Positions 46,718 to 55,363 are shown, numbered from the stretch's first letter. The stretch is DNA of 64,000 bases from Clostridiaceae bacterium (GCA_910574345.1 CAJSZV010000003.1:248001-312000), one strand, 5' to 3'. Notes: a model not told the origin generated them from the letters alone. Numbers and translations: made by a program.

Positions 46718-48871
46718 TTAAGTGTAGGAGCGGTATTCCAGAAAGGGTCGTCCTGTAAACACGGCTACGGAGCGGGGGCGTATGATAAAGGTATGGTCAA
46801 TGCGCACTTCCTGCCCTGCCGGATAGGTGAAACGCCCCTGTCCGTCGCCATAGGTGTTGATGCTTAGATACCAGGCGCCTCTTTGGTGAAGATCGGGAAG
46901 GGTTATGACGGCATCCCGCCAATCCGCGTTGACCGCTACATAGACCAGGTCATCATGACCTTTTTTTCTGTCATAGCCTGCAAAGCTGATACAGAATGTC
47001 CTGGCGTTTTTCGGAATGTTCCAGTCCTCCGCATTGAGACTGTGGGTGTGGAGAGGTTCCATGCCGCAGACCGCATCCGGCAGCTTTCGGCGGATTACGG
47101 TGTGTTCGTGGCGGTAGTGTATGACAAAACGGAAGAATTCAAACAATTCCCGATTCTTTTCCAAAAGGCGCCAGTCCAGCCAGGAGATCTCATTGTCCTG
47201 GCAGTAGCAGTTGTTGTTGCCGAACTGGGTATTGCCGAATTCGTCGCCTGCCAGAAACATGGGAGTCCCGCGGCTGCACATAAGCACGGTACAGGCATTG
47301 CGTATCATGCGGAAACGCAGGTGCAGCACTTCAGGGTCATCCGTAGGGCCTTCTATGCCGCAGTTCCAGCTTCGGTTGTCGTCTGAACCATCGGTGTTGT
47401 TCCAGCCGTTTTCCTCGTTGTGTTTTACATTATAAGAATATAAGTCATACATGGTGAAACCGTCATGACATGTGAGAAAATTGATGCAGGAATTGTAACC
47501 TGCGTAGTTGCCTTTGAAATCCGTATAGAAACCGCCGTATAAATCGCCGGAGCCGGAGATGCTGGCTGCAGCGTCCCAGGCCGCCCAGAATTCGCCTTTC
47601 AGGAAAGAGCGCAGGCAGTCCCTGTATCTTCCGTTCCACTCGGCCCATCTTTTGTTGGCGGGAAAACTTCCCACCTGATACATGCCGCCTGCGTCCCATG
47701 CCTCGGCGATGAGCTTTACGTTGCTTAAGAGAGGATCATAGGCCAGACTCTTTAAAAGAGGCGGGTTATTCATAGGGGAGCCGTCTTCGTTTCTCCCAAG
47801 AATGCTTGCAAGGTCAAAGCGGAATCCGTCTACGCGGAAATTAATGGTCCAGTAGCGCAGGCACTCCAGAATCATCTGCTGGACAATGGGATGGTTGCAG
47901 TTTAAGGTGTTGCCGCAGCCGCTGAAATTATAGTAGTTGCCGTCCGGGGTCAGCATGTAGTACATCTTGTTGTCCAGTCCCTTGAAACAGAAAACAGGAC
48001 CTTGTTCGTTGCCCTCTGCCGTGTGGTTGAAAACCACGTCAAGAATGACTTCGATTCCATTGTCATGAAGGGCTTTGATGAGTTCTTTTAATTCTGTCCC
48101 TTCTTTGTTATATTCTGCAGACGCGGCGTAGCTGGCATTGGGGGCAAAGAAACTGACTGTGTTGTAACCCCAGTAGTCCAGAAGCAGTTTGCCGTCCACT
48201 GTCCGGGAATTCATATTTTCATCAAATTCAAATATGGGCATCAGTTCCACGGCATTGATTCCCAGTTCTTTTAAATAGGGAATCTTTTCTTTCAATCCCT
48301 CAAAGGTTCCTTTGTGAGTCACATTGGAGGACGGGTGACGGGTGAATCCCCTCACATGCAGTTCATAAATAACCAGGTCGCACATCTCCTTGGAGGACTG
48401 AGGCATGTCCCCCCAGTCAAAGATGTCTTTGATCACTCTCGCATGATAGGTCTTCTTTTTCTTTTTTCCCCAGGAGTCCTGACCGGTAACGGCCATGGCG
48501 TAAGGATCAAGCAGGATATTGCGCCGGTTAAAAAGCAGTCCCTCTTCGGGACAATAGGGACCGTCCACACGGTATGCGTAGTCAAATGTGTCAATATCCA
48601 AATCAAACACAATCATGGAGTAGACATCGCCGATCTTATAAGATTCCGGAAAAGGAAGAATGGCGAAAGGTTCTTCCTCATCCTTGTGAAAGAGAAGCAG
48701 CTCACAGGATGTTCCGTTGTGTGTGTGAATCGTAAAATTGACTCCGTTGGGCAAAGCCATAGCTCCGTTTACATCAAACAAACCGGGCCGCACGGAAAAA
48801 CCGGAAACTTCGCCCATGGGAGATAATGAAACGGGGTGTTCCAGAAGGTATTTCTGGCTGTAAGGTATCAA
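46718..48871 (-). CDS. Glycogen debranching enzyme (GlgX/isoamylase type, GH13)
   Basis: A 717-residue minus-strand glycoside hydrolase that cleaves alpha-1,6 branches. The best start is TTG at 48871, with AGGAGGG eight bases before it; no ATG nearby has a site. An N-terminal CBM48-like domain (about 20-140) precedes the barrel. The four GH13 regions are DVVFNHT, GFRFDLASIL (nucleophile Asp), LIAEAWDAGG (acid/base Glu) and FLTCHDG. The NLNCNHP and FLAGDEFGNTQFGNNNCYCQDNEI segments are typical of GlgX/TreX. It has its own promoter and converges on the exporter operon. Confidence 0.92.
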   Translation of the reverse strand: MIPYSQKYLLEHPVSLSPMGEVSGFSVRPGLFDVNGAMALPNGVNFTIHTHNGTSCELLLFHKDEEEPFAILPFPESYKIGDVYSMIVFDLDIDTFDYAYRVDGPYCPEEGLLFNRRNILLDPYAMAVTGQDSWGKKKKKTYHARVIKDIFDWGDMPQSSKEMCDLVIYELHVRGFTRHPSSNVTHKGTFEGLKEKIPYLKELGINAVELMPIFEFDENMNSRTVDGKLLLDYWGYNTVSFFAPNASYAASAEYNKEGTELKELIKALHDNGIEVILDVVFNHTAEGNEQGPVFCFKGLDNKMYYMLTPDGNYYNFSGCGNTLNCNHPIVQQMILECLRYWTINFRVDGFRFDLASILGRNEDGSPMNNPPLLKSLAYDPLLSNVKLIAEAWDAGGMYQVGSFPANKRWAEWNGRYRDCLRSFLKGEFWAAWDAAASISGSGDLYGGFYTDFKGNYAGYNSCINFLTCHDGFTMYDLYSYNVKHNEENGWNNTDGSDDNRSWNCGIEGPTDDPEVLHLRFRMIRNACTVLMCSRGTPMFLAGDEFGNTQFGNNNCYCQDNEISWLDWRLLEKNRELFEFFRFVIHYRHEHTVIRRKLPDAVCGMEPLHTHSLNAEDWNIPKNARTFCISFAGYDRKKGHDDLVYVAVNADWRDAVITLPDLHQRGAWYLSINTYGDGQGRFTYPAGQEVRIDHTFIIRPRSVAVFTGRPFLEYRSYT

Positions 48872-48914
48872 GTAAGTTCCCTCCTGTCTTTGGTTGTCAT
48901 TGGTGCCTGATTTT

Positions 48915-48943
48915 ATTATACGGTTTTTTGGCGGGAGCGTCAA
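48915..48943 (-). promoter_or_regulatory. Promoter of the debranching enzyme gene
   Basis: On the minus strand TTGACG (48943-48938) and TATAAT (48920-48915) are 17 bp apart, a close match to consensus, 44 bases before the TTG start. Confidence 0.8.
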
Positions 48944-48964
48944 ATGATATTTGGGAAAAAATGC

Positions 48965-48993
48965 TTGCAATGACGGATTTTCTGTGGTATGCT
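48965..48993 (+). promoter_or_regulatory. Promoter of rpsB-tsf
   Basis: TTGCAA (48965-48970) and TATGCT (48988-48993), spacer 17 bp. A leader of about 105 bases follows, GC-rich around 49030-49065, that might hold an autoregulatory S2 site; no known leader motif was recognised. Confidence 0.6.
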
Positions 48994-49106
48994 TTTAAAG
49001 TTGAGAAAAATCACGCCTGTTGATTCTGAGGGCGGTGCCTTGGATGTAAGGTCCCCGGGGAAGCACAAGACACAGGCGGAAGAAAAACCAAACGGAGGTA
49101 ATGAAC

Positions 49107-49847
49107 ATGAGCGTTATTTCAATGAAACAGCTTTTGGAAGCCGGTGTGCATTTCGGACACCAGACAAGAAGATGGAACCCTAAGATGGCTCCGTACATTT
49201 ACACAGAGAGAAACGGTATCTATATCATCGACCTGCAGAAGTCCGTGGGAAAAGTGGACGAGGCATATCAGGCGGTTTCCGATATTGTGGCCAATGGCGG
49301 CACCATTCTCTTTGTAGGAACTAAGAAGCAGGCTCAGGACGCCATCAAGGTAGAGGCGGAGCGCTGCAACATGTTCTATGTAAATGAGAGATGGTTAGGC
49401 GGCATGCTGACCAACTTTAAGACGATTCAGAGCAGAATCGCAAGACTGAAAGAGATTGAGGTTATGGCTGAGGACGGTACATTTGACGTGCTGCCGAAGA
49501 AGGAAGTAATCCAGATCAAGAAAGAGTGGGAGAAATTAGAGAAGAACCTGGGCGGCATCAAGGAGATGAAGCGAATCCCGGATGCTATCTTTATCGTAGA
49601 TCCGAAGAAGGAAAGAATCTGCGTACAGGAAGCCCATACTCTGGGTATTCCGCTCATCGGCATCTGCGATACCAACTGCGATCCGGAAGAACTGGATTAT
49701 GTAATTCCGGGTAATGATGATGCAATCCGGGCAGTGAAGCTGATCGTTGCCAAGATGGCGGATGCAGTAATAGAGGCAAACCAGGGTGAGGCAGTTGATG
49801 CTTACGAAGAAGCAGTTGAGGCAGAAGAGGAAACTGTAGAAGCTTAA
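49107..49847 (+). CDS. rpsB: 30S ribosomal protein S2
   Basis: A 246-residue ribosomal protein. ATG 49107 is eight bases from GGAGG; the ATG at 49101 is too close. [27 protein letters not shown] is the usual start (shown as [19 protein letters not shown]), with [12 protein letters not shown] and the C-terminal [14 protein letters not shown] conserved, then an acidic tail. Followed by tsf as in most bacteria. Confidence 0.98.
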   Translation: MSVISMKQLLEAGVHFGHQTRRWNPKMAPYIYTERNGIYIIDLQKSVGKVDEAYQAVSDIVANGGTILFVGTKKQAQDAIKVEAERCNMFYVNERWLGGMLTNFKTIQSRIARLKEIEVMAEDGTFDVLPKKEVIQIKKEWEKLEKNLGGIKEMKRIPDAIFIVDPKKERICVQEAHTLGIPLIGICDTNCDPEELDYVIPGNDDAIRAVKLIVAKMADAVIEANQGEAVDAYEEAVEAEEETVEA

Positions 49848-50029
49848 GGTCAGAGTGGATGCTTCGATCTGTGAATAACGGGTTGAAGCATTTCTTGGAA
49901 TAAAGGTGCGGCTAATGATGCACTGCAGAAATAAAAGTGAATATGTCAGCCTGAATTTTTACTCGTGACTGTGAAAGGGACAGACAGTTGTGAGGGGCGA
50001 GTTTATCAAATAGAACGGAGGGAATAATC

Positions 50030-50968
50030 ATGGCAGTAACAGCAGCAATGGTAAAAGAGTTAAGAGAAATGACCGGTGCAGGTATGATGGACTGCAAGAA
50101 GGCTCTTGCAGCTACCGACGGCGACATGGATAAAGCAGTTGAGTTTCTGAGAGAGAAAGGTCTGGCAGGCGCAGCCAAGAAGGCGGGCCGTATCGCGGCG
50201 GAGGGCATTGTAGTGACCGCTCTCACAGATGACGCCAAGAAGGCGGTTGTAGTTGAGGTTAACGCGGAGACCGACTTTGTGGCAAAGAACGAGAAGTTTC
50301 AGACCTACGCGGCGGACGTGGCGGCTCAGGCACTGGTTACCGCCGCGGCGGACATCGACGCATTTATGGCTGAGACATGGGCTAAGGACACGACCATGAC
50401 CGTCAAGGAGGCTCTGTCTTCCCAGATCTCCATCATCGGCGAGAACATGAACATCAGAAGATTCCAGCAGGTTGCGGAGGACAACGGTTTCGTGGCTTCC
50501 TATATCCACGGCGGCGGCAAGATCGGCGTGCTGATCGATGTTGAGACCGATGTGGTCAACGACGCAGTGAAGGAGATGGCAAAGAATGTGGCCATGCAGG
50601 CGGCGGCTTTAAAGCCTATGTATACAGACAGAAGCGAAGTGAGCGAGGAGTTTATCGAGCACGAGAAGGCCATCCTTATGGCTCAGATCCAGAATGATCC
50701 CAAGGAGGCTTCCAAGCCGGAGAAGGTCATCGCCGGCATGATTCAGGGACGTATCAATAAGGAGCTGAAAGAGATCTGCCTGTTGGATCAGGTCTATGTG
50801 AAGGCAGAAGACGGCAAGCAGTCCGTGGACCAGTATGTGAAGGCTGTGGCGAAGGAGAACGGGGCAAATATTAAGATTAAGAAGTTTGTTCGGTTCGAGA
50901 CCGGTGAAGGATTGGAAAAGAAAGAGGAGAATTTCGCTGAGGAAGTGGCGAAGCAGATGGGAATGTAA
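50030..50968 (+). CDS. tsf: Elongation factor Ts
   Basis: A 312-residue nucleotide exchange factor for EF-Tu. Conserved N-terminal UBA-like segment VKELREMTGAGMMDCKKAL, core VNAETDFVAKNEKF, and FVRFETGEGLEKK near the end. The 182-base gap after rpsB includes a stem atgcttc/gaagcat (49859-49891) that may reduce read-through. A strong terminator follows; it marks the end of the core chromosomal block before the mobile element. Confidence 0.98.
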   Translation: MAVTAAMVKELREMTGAGMMDCKKALAATDGDMDKAVEFLREKGLAGAAKKAGRIAAEGIVVTALTDDAKKAVVVEVNAETDFVAKNEKFQTYAADVAAQALVTAAADIDAFMAETWAKDTTMTVKEALSSQISIIGENMNIRRFQQVAEDNGFVASYIHGGGKIGVLIDVETDVVNDAVKEMAKNVAMQAAALKPMYTDRSEVSEEFIEHEKAILMAQIQNDPKEASKPEKVIAGMIQGRINKELKEICLLDQVYVKAEDGKQSVDQYVKAVAKENGANIKIKKFVRFETGEGLEKKEENFAEEVAKQMGM

Positions 50969-51006
50969 GCGAAGTTTGCATATCAGAATATTGTAAAAAA
51001 ATATGA

Positions 51007-51068
51007 GGCTCTGAAAGCCTTGTAATCACGCATTTCTAAGTGATTATGAGGATTTCAGAGCCTTTTTT
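51007..51068 (+). terminator. Intrinsic terminator after tsf
   Basis: ggctctgaaa (51007-51016) pairs with tttcagagcc (51053-51062), followed by TTTTTT; inside it taatcac (51023-51029) pairs with gtgatta (51040-51046). This long nested stem is the last chromosomal feature seen before the element. Confidence 0.85.
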
Positions 51069-51094
51069 GTATTCTAAAAAGGAAAAACGAAAAT

Positions 51095-51202
51095 ACCGTC
51101 TTTTACCGTCTGAAACCGTCTAAAATCACTTCAAGTTGAGTATTACTCAAGTGCGATGTTGAGTAAAATGAGTATTCACAATCTTCGGCGAAGTTTACTC
51201 AA
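51095..51202. repeat. Iteron-like and inverted repeats at the left end of the ICE
   Basis: ACCGTCT occurs three times at 51095, 51105 and 51115, exactly 10 bp apart, so all copies face the same side of the helix. Next is a perfect palindrome ttgagtattactcaa (51136-51150), then ttgagtaaa (51159-51167) opposed by tttactcaa (51194-51202) with a small hairpin cttc-ggc-gaag (51183-51193) between. The 302-bp stretch 50969-51270 has no gene beyond these and the tsf terminator. Likely binding sites for an ICE protein (recombinase arm sites, ParB or a repressor). Confidence 0.6.
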
Positions 51203-51270
51203 TTATAGCAGTTCCTTAAAACCCTATCTCAATCCTTTATATCAAAAATTTAATACTAGGAGGGTATACA

Positions 51271-51789
51271 ATGAACAACACAGCGTTAAGAGCAGAGGCG
51301 CAGAGCGCCAACAACAAACACATGGTTTTTAACAGCGAGGAACATGAGAAGTTTTATTATGAGAAACTGGAGCAGGCGAGGTATCAGGACTGCTATCACA
51401 AGGCGTTGATTTACATTCTCGGTATTTCAGAGGACACAAGGAATCATTTCAGCCAGATTTATGATATTAAGTCCGGGTTTATCAAGCCGGAGTGTCTGCA
51501 CCAGGGCTGGCAGACAAGCGGCAGTGTCCGTGTAGTAAGGCTTGCCTTTAACCTTTACACAGACGGAACGCCGAGTGTTGACGATTATAAGCGCAAGGAC
51601 GAGCAGATCAGAGAGTGCAGTGAGTATTCCGTGAGTGATATTTTTTGCTGCGGCTATGCGATGTACTTCTGGCAGGGCATCAAGCTCCGTTATCCGGAAT
51701 ACTGCAAAAAGCAGAAGTCCATTGAGGAGATCCTTGCAGAAATGGAGAGGAAACGTGCTGAAAATTCGACTGATGGGAACGAAGAATGA
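51271..51789 (+). CDS. ICE-encoded conserved protein of unknown function
   Basis: A 172-residue soluble protein; AGGAGGG precedes the ATG. It begins with a polar tail and then HMVFNSEEHEKFYYEKLEQARYQDCYHKALIYILGISEDTRNHF (in part), a pattern I associate with small proteins next to parA in Clostridial ICEs (possibly DUF6075). Aromatic and charged residues dominate; there is no membrane segment and no catalytic motif. First gene of the ICE operon seen here; it overlaps the next short gene. Confidence 0.7.
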   Translation: MNNTALRAEAQSANNKHMVFNSEEHEKFYYEKLEQARYQDCYHKALIYILGISEDTRNHFSQIYDIKSGFIKPECLHQGWQTSGSVRVVRLAFNLYTDGTPSVDDYKRKDEQIRECSEYSVSDIFCCGYAMYFWQGIKLRYPEYCKKQKSIEEILAEMERKRAENSTDGNEE

Positions 51790-51937
51790 TATTAGATGGT
51801 TCGAGAAGATTCTGAAAAGACAGCCCAAAGTGGCTGTGACGGAAGTTTCAGAGATGTACCGGAATAAAGGTACAAACAGGTATTACCGGGCTTATGTGGA
51901 AGTGCAGAAAGCCAACATCAAAGAAAAATCTAACTAA
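51755..51937 (+). CDS. Small ICE protein, DUF3970-like
   Basis: A 60-residue protein starting at GTG 51755 (GAGAGGA five bases upstream) and overlapping the previous gene by 35 bases in another frame. The pattern LMGTKNDIRWFEKILKR...NKGTNRYYRAYVEV is that of the DUF3970 family found in ICEs. It ends 17 bases before parA. Longer open frame upstream is a shadow. Confidence 0.65.
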   Translation: MLKIRLMGTKNDIRWFEKILKRQPKVAVTEVSEMYRNKGTNRYYRAYVEVQKANIKEKSN

Positions 51938-51954
51938 TACGGAGGAATAAAACC

Positions 51955-52740
51955 ATGTGTAAAATTATAGCAATCGCAAACCAGAAAGGCGGTGTCGGCA
52001 AGACCACCACGACGAGTAATTTGGGGATTGGACTGGCGAAACAGGGAAAAAGAATTTTACTTATTGACGCAGATGCACAGGGGAGCCTGACCGCAAGCCT
52101 TGGCTTTACGGAGCCTGACAAGCTGGAAGTTACCCTTGCAAGCGTAATGGAAAAGGTTATCAACGATGAAGAAATGGAACCGGGCTACGGTATCTTGAAG
52201 CACGAAGAAGGGATTGACCTGATGCCGGGGAACATTGAGCTGTCCGGCCTGGAAGTTTCCCTTGTGAACGTGATGAGCAGAGAAATCATGATGCGCTCTT
52301 ATATGGACATGGTAAAGGAGCAGTACGATTATATCCTGATTGACTGTATGCCCTCACTTGGCATGATTACCATAAATGCCTTTGCCTGTGCGGACAGCAT
52401 ACTGATACCAGTGCAGGCCGCATATCTGCCCGTGAAAGGTCTGGAACAGCTTATTAAGACCATAGGGAAGGTAAAGCGGCAGATCAATCCAAAACTGGAG
52501 ATAGAGGGTATTTTGTTGACGATGGTGGACAACCGGACTAATTATGCGAGGGATATTACAGCGCTGCTTATTGAAACGTATGGGAGCAGGGTACGGATAT
52601 TTGAGAACAGCATACCGATGTCGGTAAGGGCTGCGGAAACTTCTGCAGAAGGTGTCAGCATCTACCAGCATGACCCGAAAGGCAGGGTTGCGGGCGCATA
52701 CCAGTCTTTGACGGAGGAGGTGCTTGGCAATGGGCAGTAA
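51955..52740 (+). CDS. parA: ParA/Soj-family partition ATPase
   Basis: A 261-residue ATPase with the deviant Walker A KGGVGKTT at residues 11-18, the LLIDADAQGSLT switch and the Walker B region YDYILIDCMPSLGMITINAF. Full-length Soj type without a DNA-binding N-terminal extension. It overlaps parB. In ICEs such a pair helps keep the excised circular form. Confidence 0.95.
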   Translation: MCKIIAIANQKGGVGKTTTTSNLGIGLAKQGKRILLIDADAQGSLTASLGFTEPDKLEVTLASVMEKVINDEEMEPGYGILKHEEGIDLMPGNIELSGLEVSLVNVMSREIMMRSYMDMVKEQYDYILIDCMPSLGMITINAFACADSILIPVQAAYLPVKGLEQLIKTIGKVKRQINPKLEIEGILLTMVDNRTNYARDITALLIETYGSRVRIFENSIPMSVRAAETSAEGVSIYQHDPKGRVAGAYQSLTEEVLGNGQ

Positions 52741-53605
52741 GGCAGGGAGCGCATCAAAAGTCAAACTGAACAGCTTTGACGATTTATTTGGCGGTGCAGA
52801 AAATACAGCAGGGGAGCAGATTATCCATGCGAAACTGACTGATTTACATACATTTAAGGGACACCCTTTCCGTGTCCTGGATGATGAAAAGATGGAAGAA
52901 ACCACGGAGAGTATCAGCAGGTACGGTGTGCTTGTGCCAGGGCTTGCAAGACCGAGGGAAGGTGGCGGCTATGAGATCATAGCCGGACACCGGAGGAAAC
53001 GGGGTTCTGAAAGGGCAGGACTGGACACGATGCCCGTCATTGTCAGGAATTATACGGATGATGAAGCCACGATAATCATGGTGGATTCCAATATCCAGAG
53101 AGAGGATATTTTACCGAGCGAAAAAGCAAGGGCTTATGCCATGAAATACGAAGCGATGAAACACCAGGGCAGCAAAGGCGGCAGTACCCTTGACGAAGTG
53201 GGGGAAGCTGCTGGGGAGAGCGGAAAGACGGTACAGAGGTATGTATGGCTTGCAAGGCTCTCTGATGGCCTGCTTGACATGGTGGATAGGAAAAAGATAG
53301 GGATAGCACAGGGCGTGGACATTTCTTTCCTGTCCGATGAAGCTCAGCAGTGGGTATCTGCTACCTTAGAGGAAACAGGGGCAGGAGTGAACGCTTCCCA
53401 ATCGGCAAAGCTGAAGGAATATGGCAAAAGCGGCGAGCTTACGCCTGCAATGGTAAGGCTTATATTGACAGAGGAAAAACCGAAAGAAAGAAAAGTGACA
53501 ATCAAAGGCGATAAGATCAGCCAATATTTTCCAGAGGATTATTCCAATGACGATATAGAGGGTGTCATTCTTGAGCTTTTGGAGGAGTGGCAGAAGAAAC
53601 AGTGA
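52730..53605 (+). CDS. parB: ParB-family partition protein
   Basis: A 291-residue DNA-binding protein. ATG 52730 is nine bases from GGAGGAGG; the TTG at 52724 is too close. ParB/Spo0J nuclease-like fold at about 40-130 with HPFRVLDDEKMEETTESISRYG (in part), EIIAGHRRKRGSERAG (CTP-binding/GxxRxxA-type box) and a helix-turn-helix around TLDEVGEAAGESGKTVQRYVWLARL. The C-terminus is KPKERKVTIKGDKISQYF, as in ICE ParBs. Overlaps parA by 11 bases. Confidence 0.93.
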   Translation: MGSKAGSASKVKLNSFDDLFGGAENTAGEQIIHAKLTDLHTFKGHPFRVLDDEKMEETTESISRYGVLVPGLARPREGGGYEIIAGHRRKRGSERAGLDTMPVIVRNYTDDEATIIMVDSNIQREDILPSEKARAYAMKYEAMKHQGSKGGSTLDEVGEAAGESGKTVQRYVWLARLSDGLLDMVDRKKIGIAQGVDISFLSDEAQQWVSATLEETGAGVNASQSAKLKEYGKSGELTPAMVRLILTEEKPKERKVTIKGDKISQYFPEDYSNDDIEGVILELLEEWQKKQ

Positions 53606-53618
53606 AGGAGGCGGTAAA

Positions 53619-54683
53619 ATGGGCGAGCCATTGAAATTTGATTATTACTATGGCATTGAAGCAGAACAGTTTTCTTTTTACCGTGTTCCCCGCCTGTTGA
53701 TCAAAGACGAGCGTTTCAAGGGGCTTAGCAGCGATGCTAAGCTCCTATATGGATTGATGCTTGACAGGATGTCACTGTCGATGAAAAATGGGTGGCTGGA
53801 TGATGAAAATAGAGCATATATTATCTATGCTGTGGAGAACATCATGGAAGATTTGGGATGCTCTAAACCTACCTGCATAAAAGTCATTAAGGAGCTGGAT
53901 GCAGATAACGGGATTGGACTGATAGAGAAAAAACGCAGGGGGCTTGGAAAACCGGATATCATTTATGTGAAAAATTTTGCGTCTGTGCCGGAAAAAGAGA
54001 GTGAAGAAAAGCCTGCAAACGCTGATGTTTCCACAGAAGTAAAAAATCTTTACTTCAAGAAGGAAAGAAATTTGACTTCTGGAAGTAAAGAAACTGAACT
54101 TCAGCAAGTAAAAGAAACTGACTTCAAGAGGGAAAATAATTTGACTTCTGGAAGTAAAGAAACTGGACTTCAAGAAGTAAAGGAATTTGCCCCTAATTAT
54201 AACAATACTAACTATAACGATCAGAACCATACTGATATGAGTTATCCCAATCCTATCAATCTATCCGTGGGAAAAGACGATGTGATTGATGGGATGGATG
54301 AAACAAGCACATATATGGCACTGATCCGTGAAAATCTGGAATATGAACACCACATGAAATATGAACGGTATGGAGAAAGGGAGATGTATGAGGAAATCTA
54401 CGAAACTGTCTGCGATGTGGTCTGTGTGAAGCGCAGGACAATCCGCATCAATGGGGAAGATTACCCTTATGAGCTTGTAAAATCCCGGTTCCTGAAACTG
54501 AACAGCGGTCATGTAGCGTATGTCATGGACTGCATGAAAAATACCGCCACAAAGATTACCAATATCAGGGCGTATCTGATTACAGCCCTCTATAATGCTC
54601 CCTCAACCATGAGCCACTACTACCAGCAGGAAGTACAGCATGATATGTATGGCGGCGGATGGGCAGAAAAAGGGATTACTTAA
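53619..54683 (+). CDS. Replication initiator RepA (RepA_N family)
   Basis: A 354-residue initiator. ATG 53619 has AAGGAGGCGG upstream. The RepA_N domain fills about 1-115 (FDYYYGIEAEQFSFYRVPRLL, GLSSDAKLLYGLMLDRM, NIMEDLGCSKPTCIKVIKELD). The middle (about 145-190) is a repeated Lys/Glu/Ser stretch with NLTSGSKET twice, 23 residues apart, and the C-terminal 130 residues are a separate helical domain. In plasmids of this family the origin lies inside the middle of rep. Follows parB by 13 bases. Confidence 0.88.
   Translation: MGEPLKFDYYYGIEAEQFSFYRVPRLLIKDERFKGLSSDAKLLYGLMLDRMSLSMKNGWLDDENRAYIIYAVENIMEDLGCSKPTCIKVIKELDADNGIGLIEKKRRGLGKPDIIYVKNFASVPEKESEEKPANADVSTEVKNLYFKKERNLTSGSKETELQQVKETDFKRENNLTSGSKETGLQEVKEFAPNYNNTNYNDQNHTDMSYPNPINLSVGKDDVIDGMDETSTYMALIRENLEYEHHMKYERYGEREMYEEIYETVCDVVCVKRRTIRINGEDYPYELVKSRFLKLNSGHVAYVMDCMKNTATKITNIRAYLITALYNAPSTMSHYYQQEVQHDMYGGGWAEKGIT
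54069..54165 (+). repeat. Direct repeats inside repA, candidate replication origin
   Basis: A 28-bp sequence beginning aatttgacttctggaag occurs at 54069-54096 and again exactly at 54138-54165 (69-bp period). Related TACTTC/AAGTAA pieces flank both copies. The region is AT-rich compared with the rest of repA. RepA_N plasmids carry their origin as repeats within the centre of rep, so this is a candidate origin for the circular ICE. Confidence 0.55.
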
Positions 54684-54689
54684 CTAACT

Positions 54690-54708
54690 TCTGGACACAA
54701 TGTCCAGA
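54690..54708. repeat. Intergenic palindrome, copy 1
   Basis: TCTGGACA-caa-TGTCCAGA, six bases after the repA stop and ahead of the next gene's ribosome binding site, followed by GGTGGAAA. Same unit as at 56032 and 56502. Confidence 0.8.
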
Positions 54709-54768
54709 GGTGGAAAAATTTTTAAATGACGTGTATGATACTGCTATGGACAGGAAACGGAGGAACGC

Positions 54769-55137
54769 ATGGAGAAAAAAGCATATATTACAGAGGAAGA
54801 ACAGAAAAAATGCCGAAGGGTGGCAGATGCCTTTGCAGAGCTTGAAGATGTGGACGTTGTGGTGGTCGATGTTGGCAGATACGGCTTCGTTAAACTGCAA
54901 TATTACACTCCACCAACAGGTTTTGAGAATGATTTTACTTTCACGGACAGCATGAAATTGTTTGATGATTTGTGGGAGGAATGGTTGCATACACAGCTTA
55001 TCATGATGGCGAAGGAAATGAAAATAGATGATGTTGACTATGATGATATTTTCAAGCGTCTGCCGGAAGAAAAGCAGAATGAGCTTGGAGGCAGGAAACA
55101 GCATTTCGCAGAACTGGCGGGAATAGAAAACGGTTAA
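54769..55137 (+). CDS. Small acidic ICE protein of unknown function
   Basis: A 122-residue acidic protein with ACGGAGGA before its ATG. The first third is helical and charged (EEEQKKCRRVADAFAELEDVDVVVVDVG), the rest holds YGFVKLQYYTPPTGFENDFTFTDSMKLFDDLWEEWL and an acidic DDVDYDDIFKRLPEE stretch. No known motif. It lies 85 bases after repA, behind palindrome copy 1, and before a structured non-coding stretch. Confidence 0.7.
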   Translation: MEKKAYITEEEQKKCRRVADAFAELEDVDVVVVDVGRYGFVKLQYYTPPTGFENDFTFTDSMKLFDDLWEEWLHTQLIMMAKEMKIDDVDYDDIFKRLPEEKQNELGGRKQHFAELAGIENG

Positions 55138-55363
55138 GCCTGTCAGAGCGTGGTGGGTGGCACTTTCTAGCCTTGTTGGAAGTGTGATTATCTTTTCAAT
55201 CACACTTCCGGCAAGGTTTCCAGAGGTACGGAGGTGGAAGACCTCTGTCTTAAAAAAAATAAATATGGGAACAGCGTAAGGGCGGTTATGGATCAGTAGA
55301 TTTGTAGCCGCCCTTTTTTTATTGCTTCCGGTCAATGTACAAGGAAGCGGAAAGGAGATAACT
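55138..55363 (+). ncRNA. Structured intergenic stretch, candidate RNA element
   Basis: This 226-bp stretch holds four stems. The first pairs CCTTGTTGGAAGTGTGATT (55171-55189) with 55198-55216 over 19 bp with two T-G pairs and an 8-base loop. The second pairs agaggt (55222-55227) with acctct (55241-55246) around a loop containing CGGAGGTGG. The third is a terminator: gggcggtta (55280-55288) with tagccgccc (55305-55313), then TTTTTTT. The fourth, gcttcc (55324-55329) with ggaagc near 55343-55348, precedes the ribosome binding site of the next gene. It could be a small RNA or a leader with attenuation; no known class was recognised. Confidence 0.45.
55280..55320 (+). terminator. Intrinsic terminator inside the ICE operon
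   Basis: Nine-bp stem (55280-55288 with 55305-55313) followed by seven T. It would stop most transcripts from parA-repA before the next gene, unless read-through is regulated. Confidence 0.8.

Noticed and set aside
48994..49106. Known ribosomal-protein leader motif before rpsB
   Set aside because: The leader is GC-rich in the middle but I could not match it to any known leader class.
50969..51070. Exact left attachment site of the ICE
   Set aside because: Without the right end no direct repeat can be tested; only the change in gene content is visible.
51095..51121. Short CRISPR-like array of ACCGTCT repeats
   Set aside because: Repeats are only 7 bp with 3-bp gaps; no spacers of CRISPR length and no cas genes nearby.
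54659..54955. 98-codon open frame MGRKRDYLTNFW... between repA and the next gene
   Set aside because: It overlaps repA and most of the better supported gene at 54769 in another frame and covers palindrome copy 1; no ribosome binding site.
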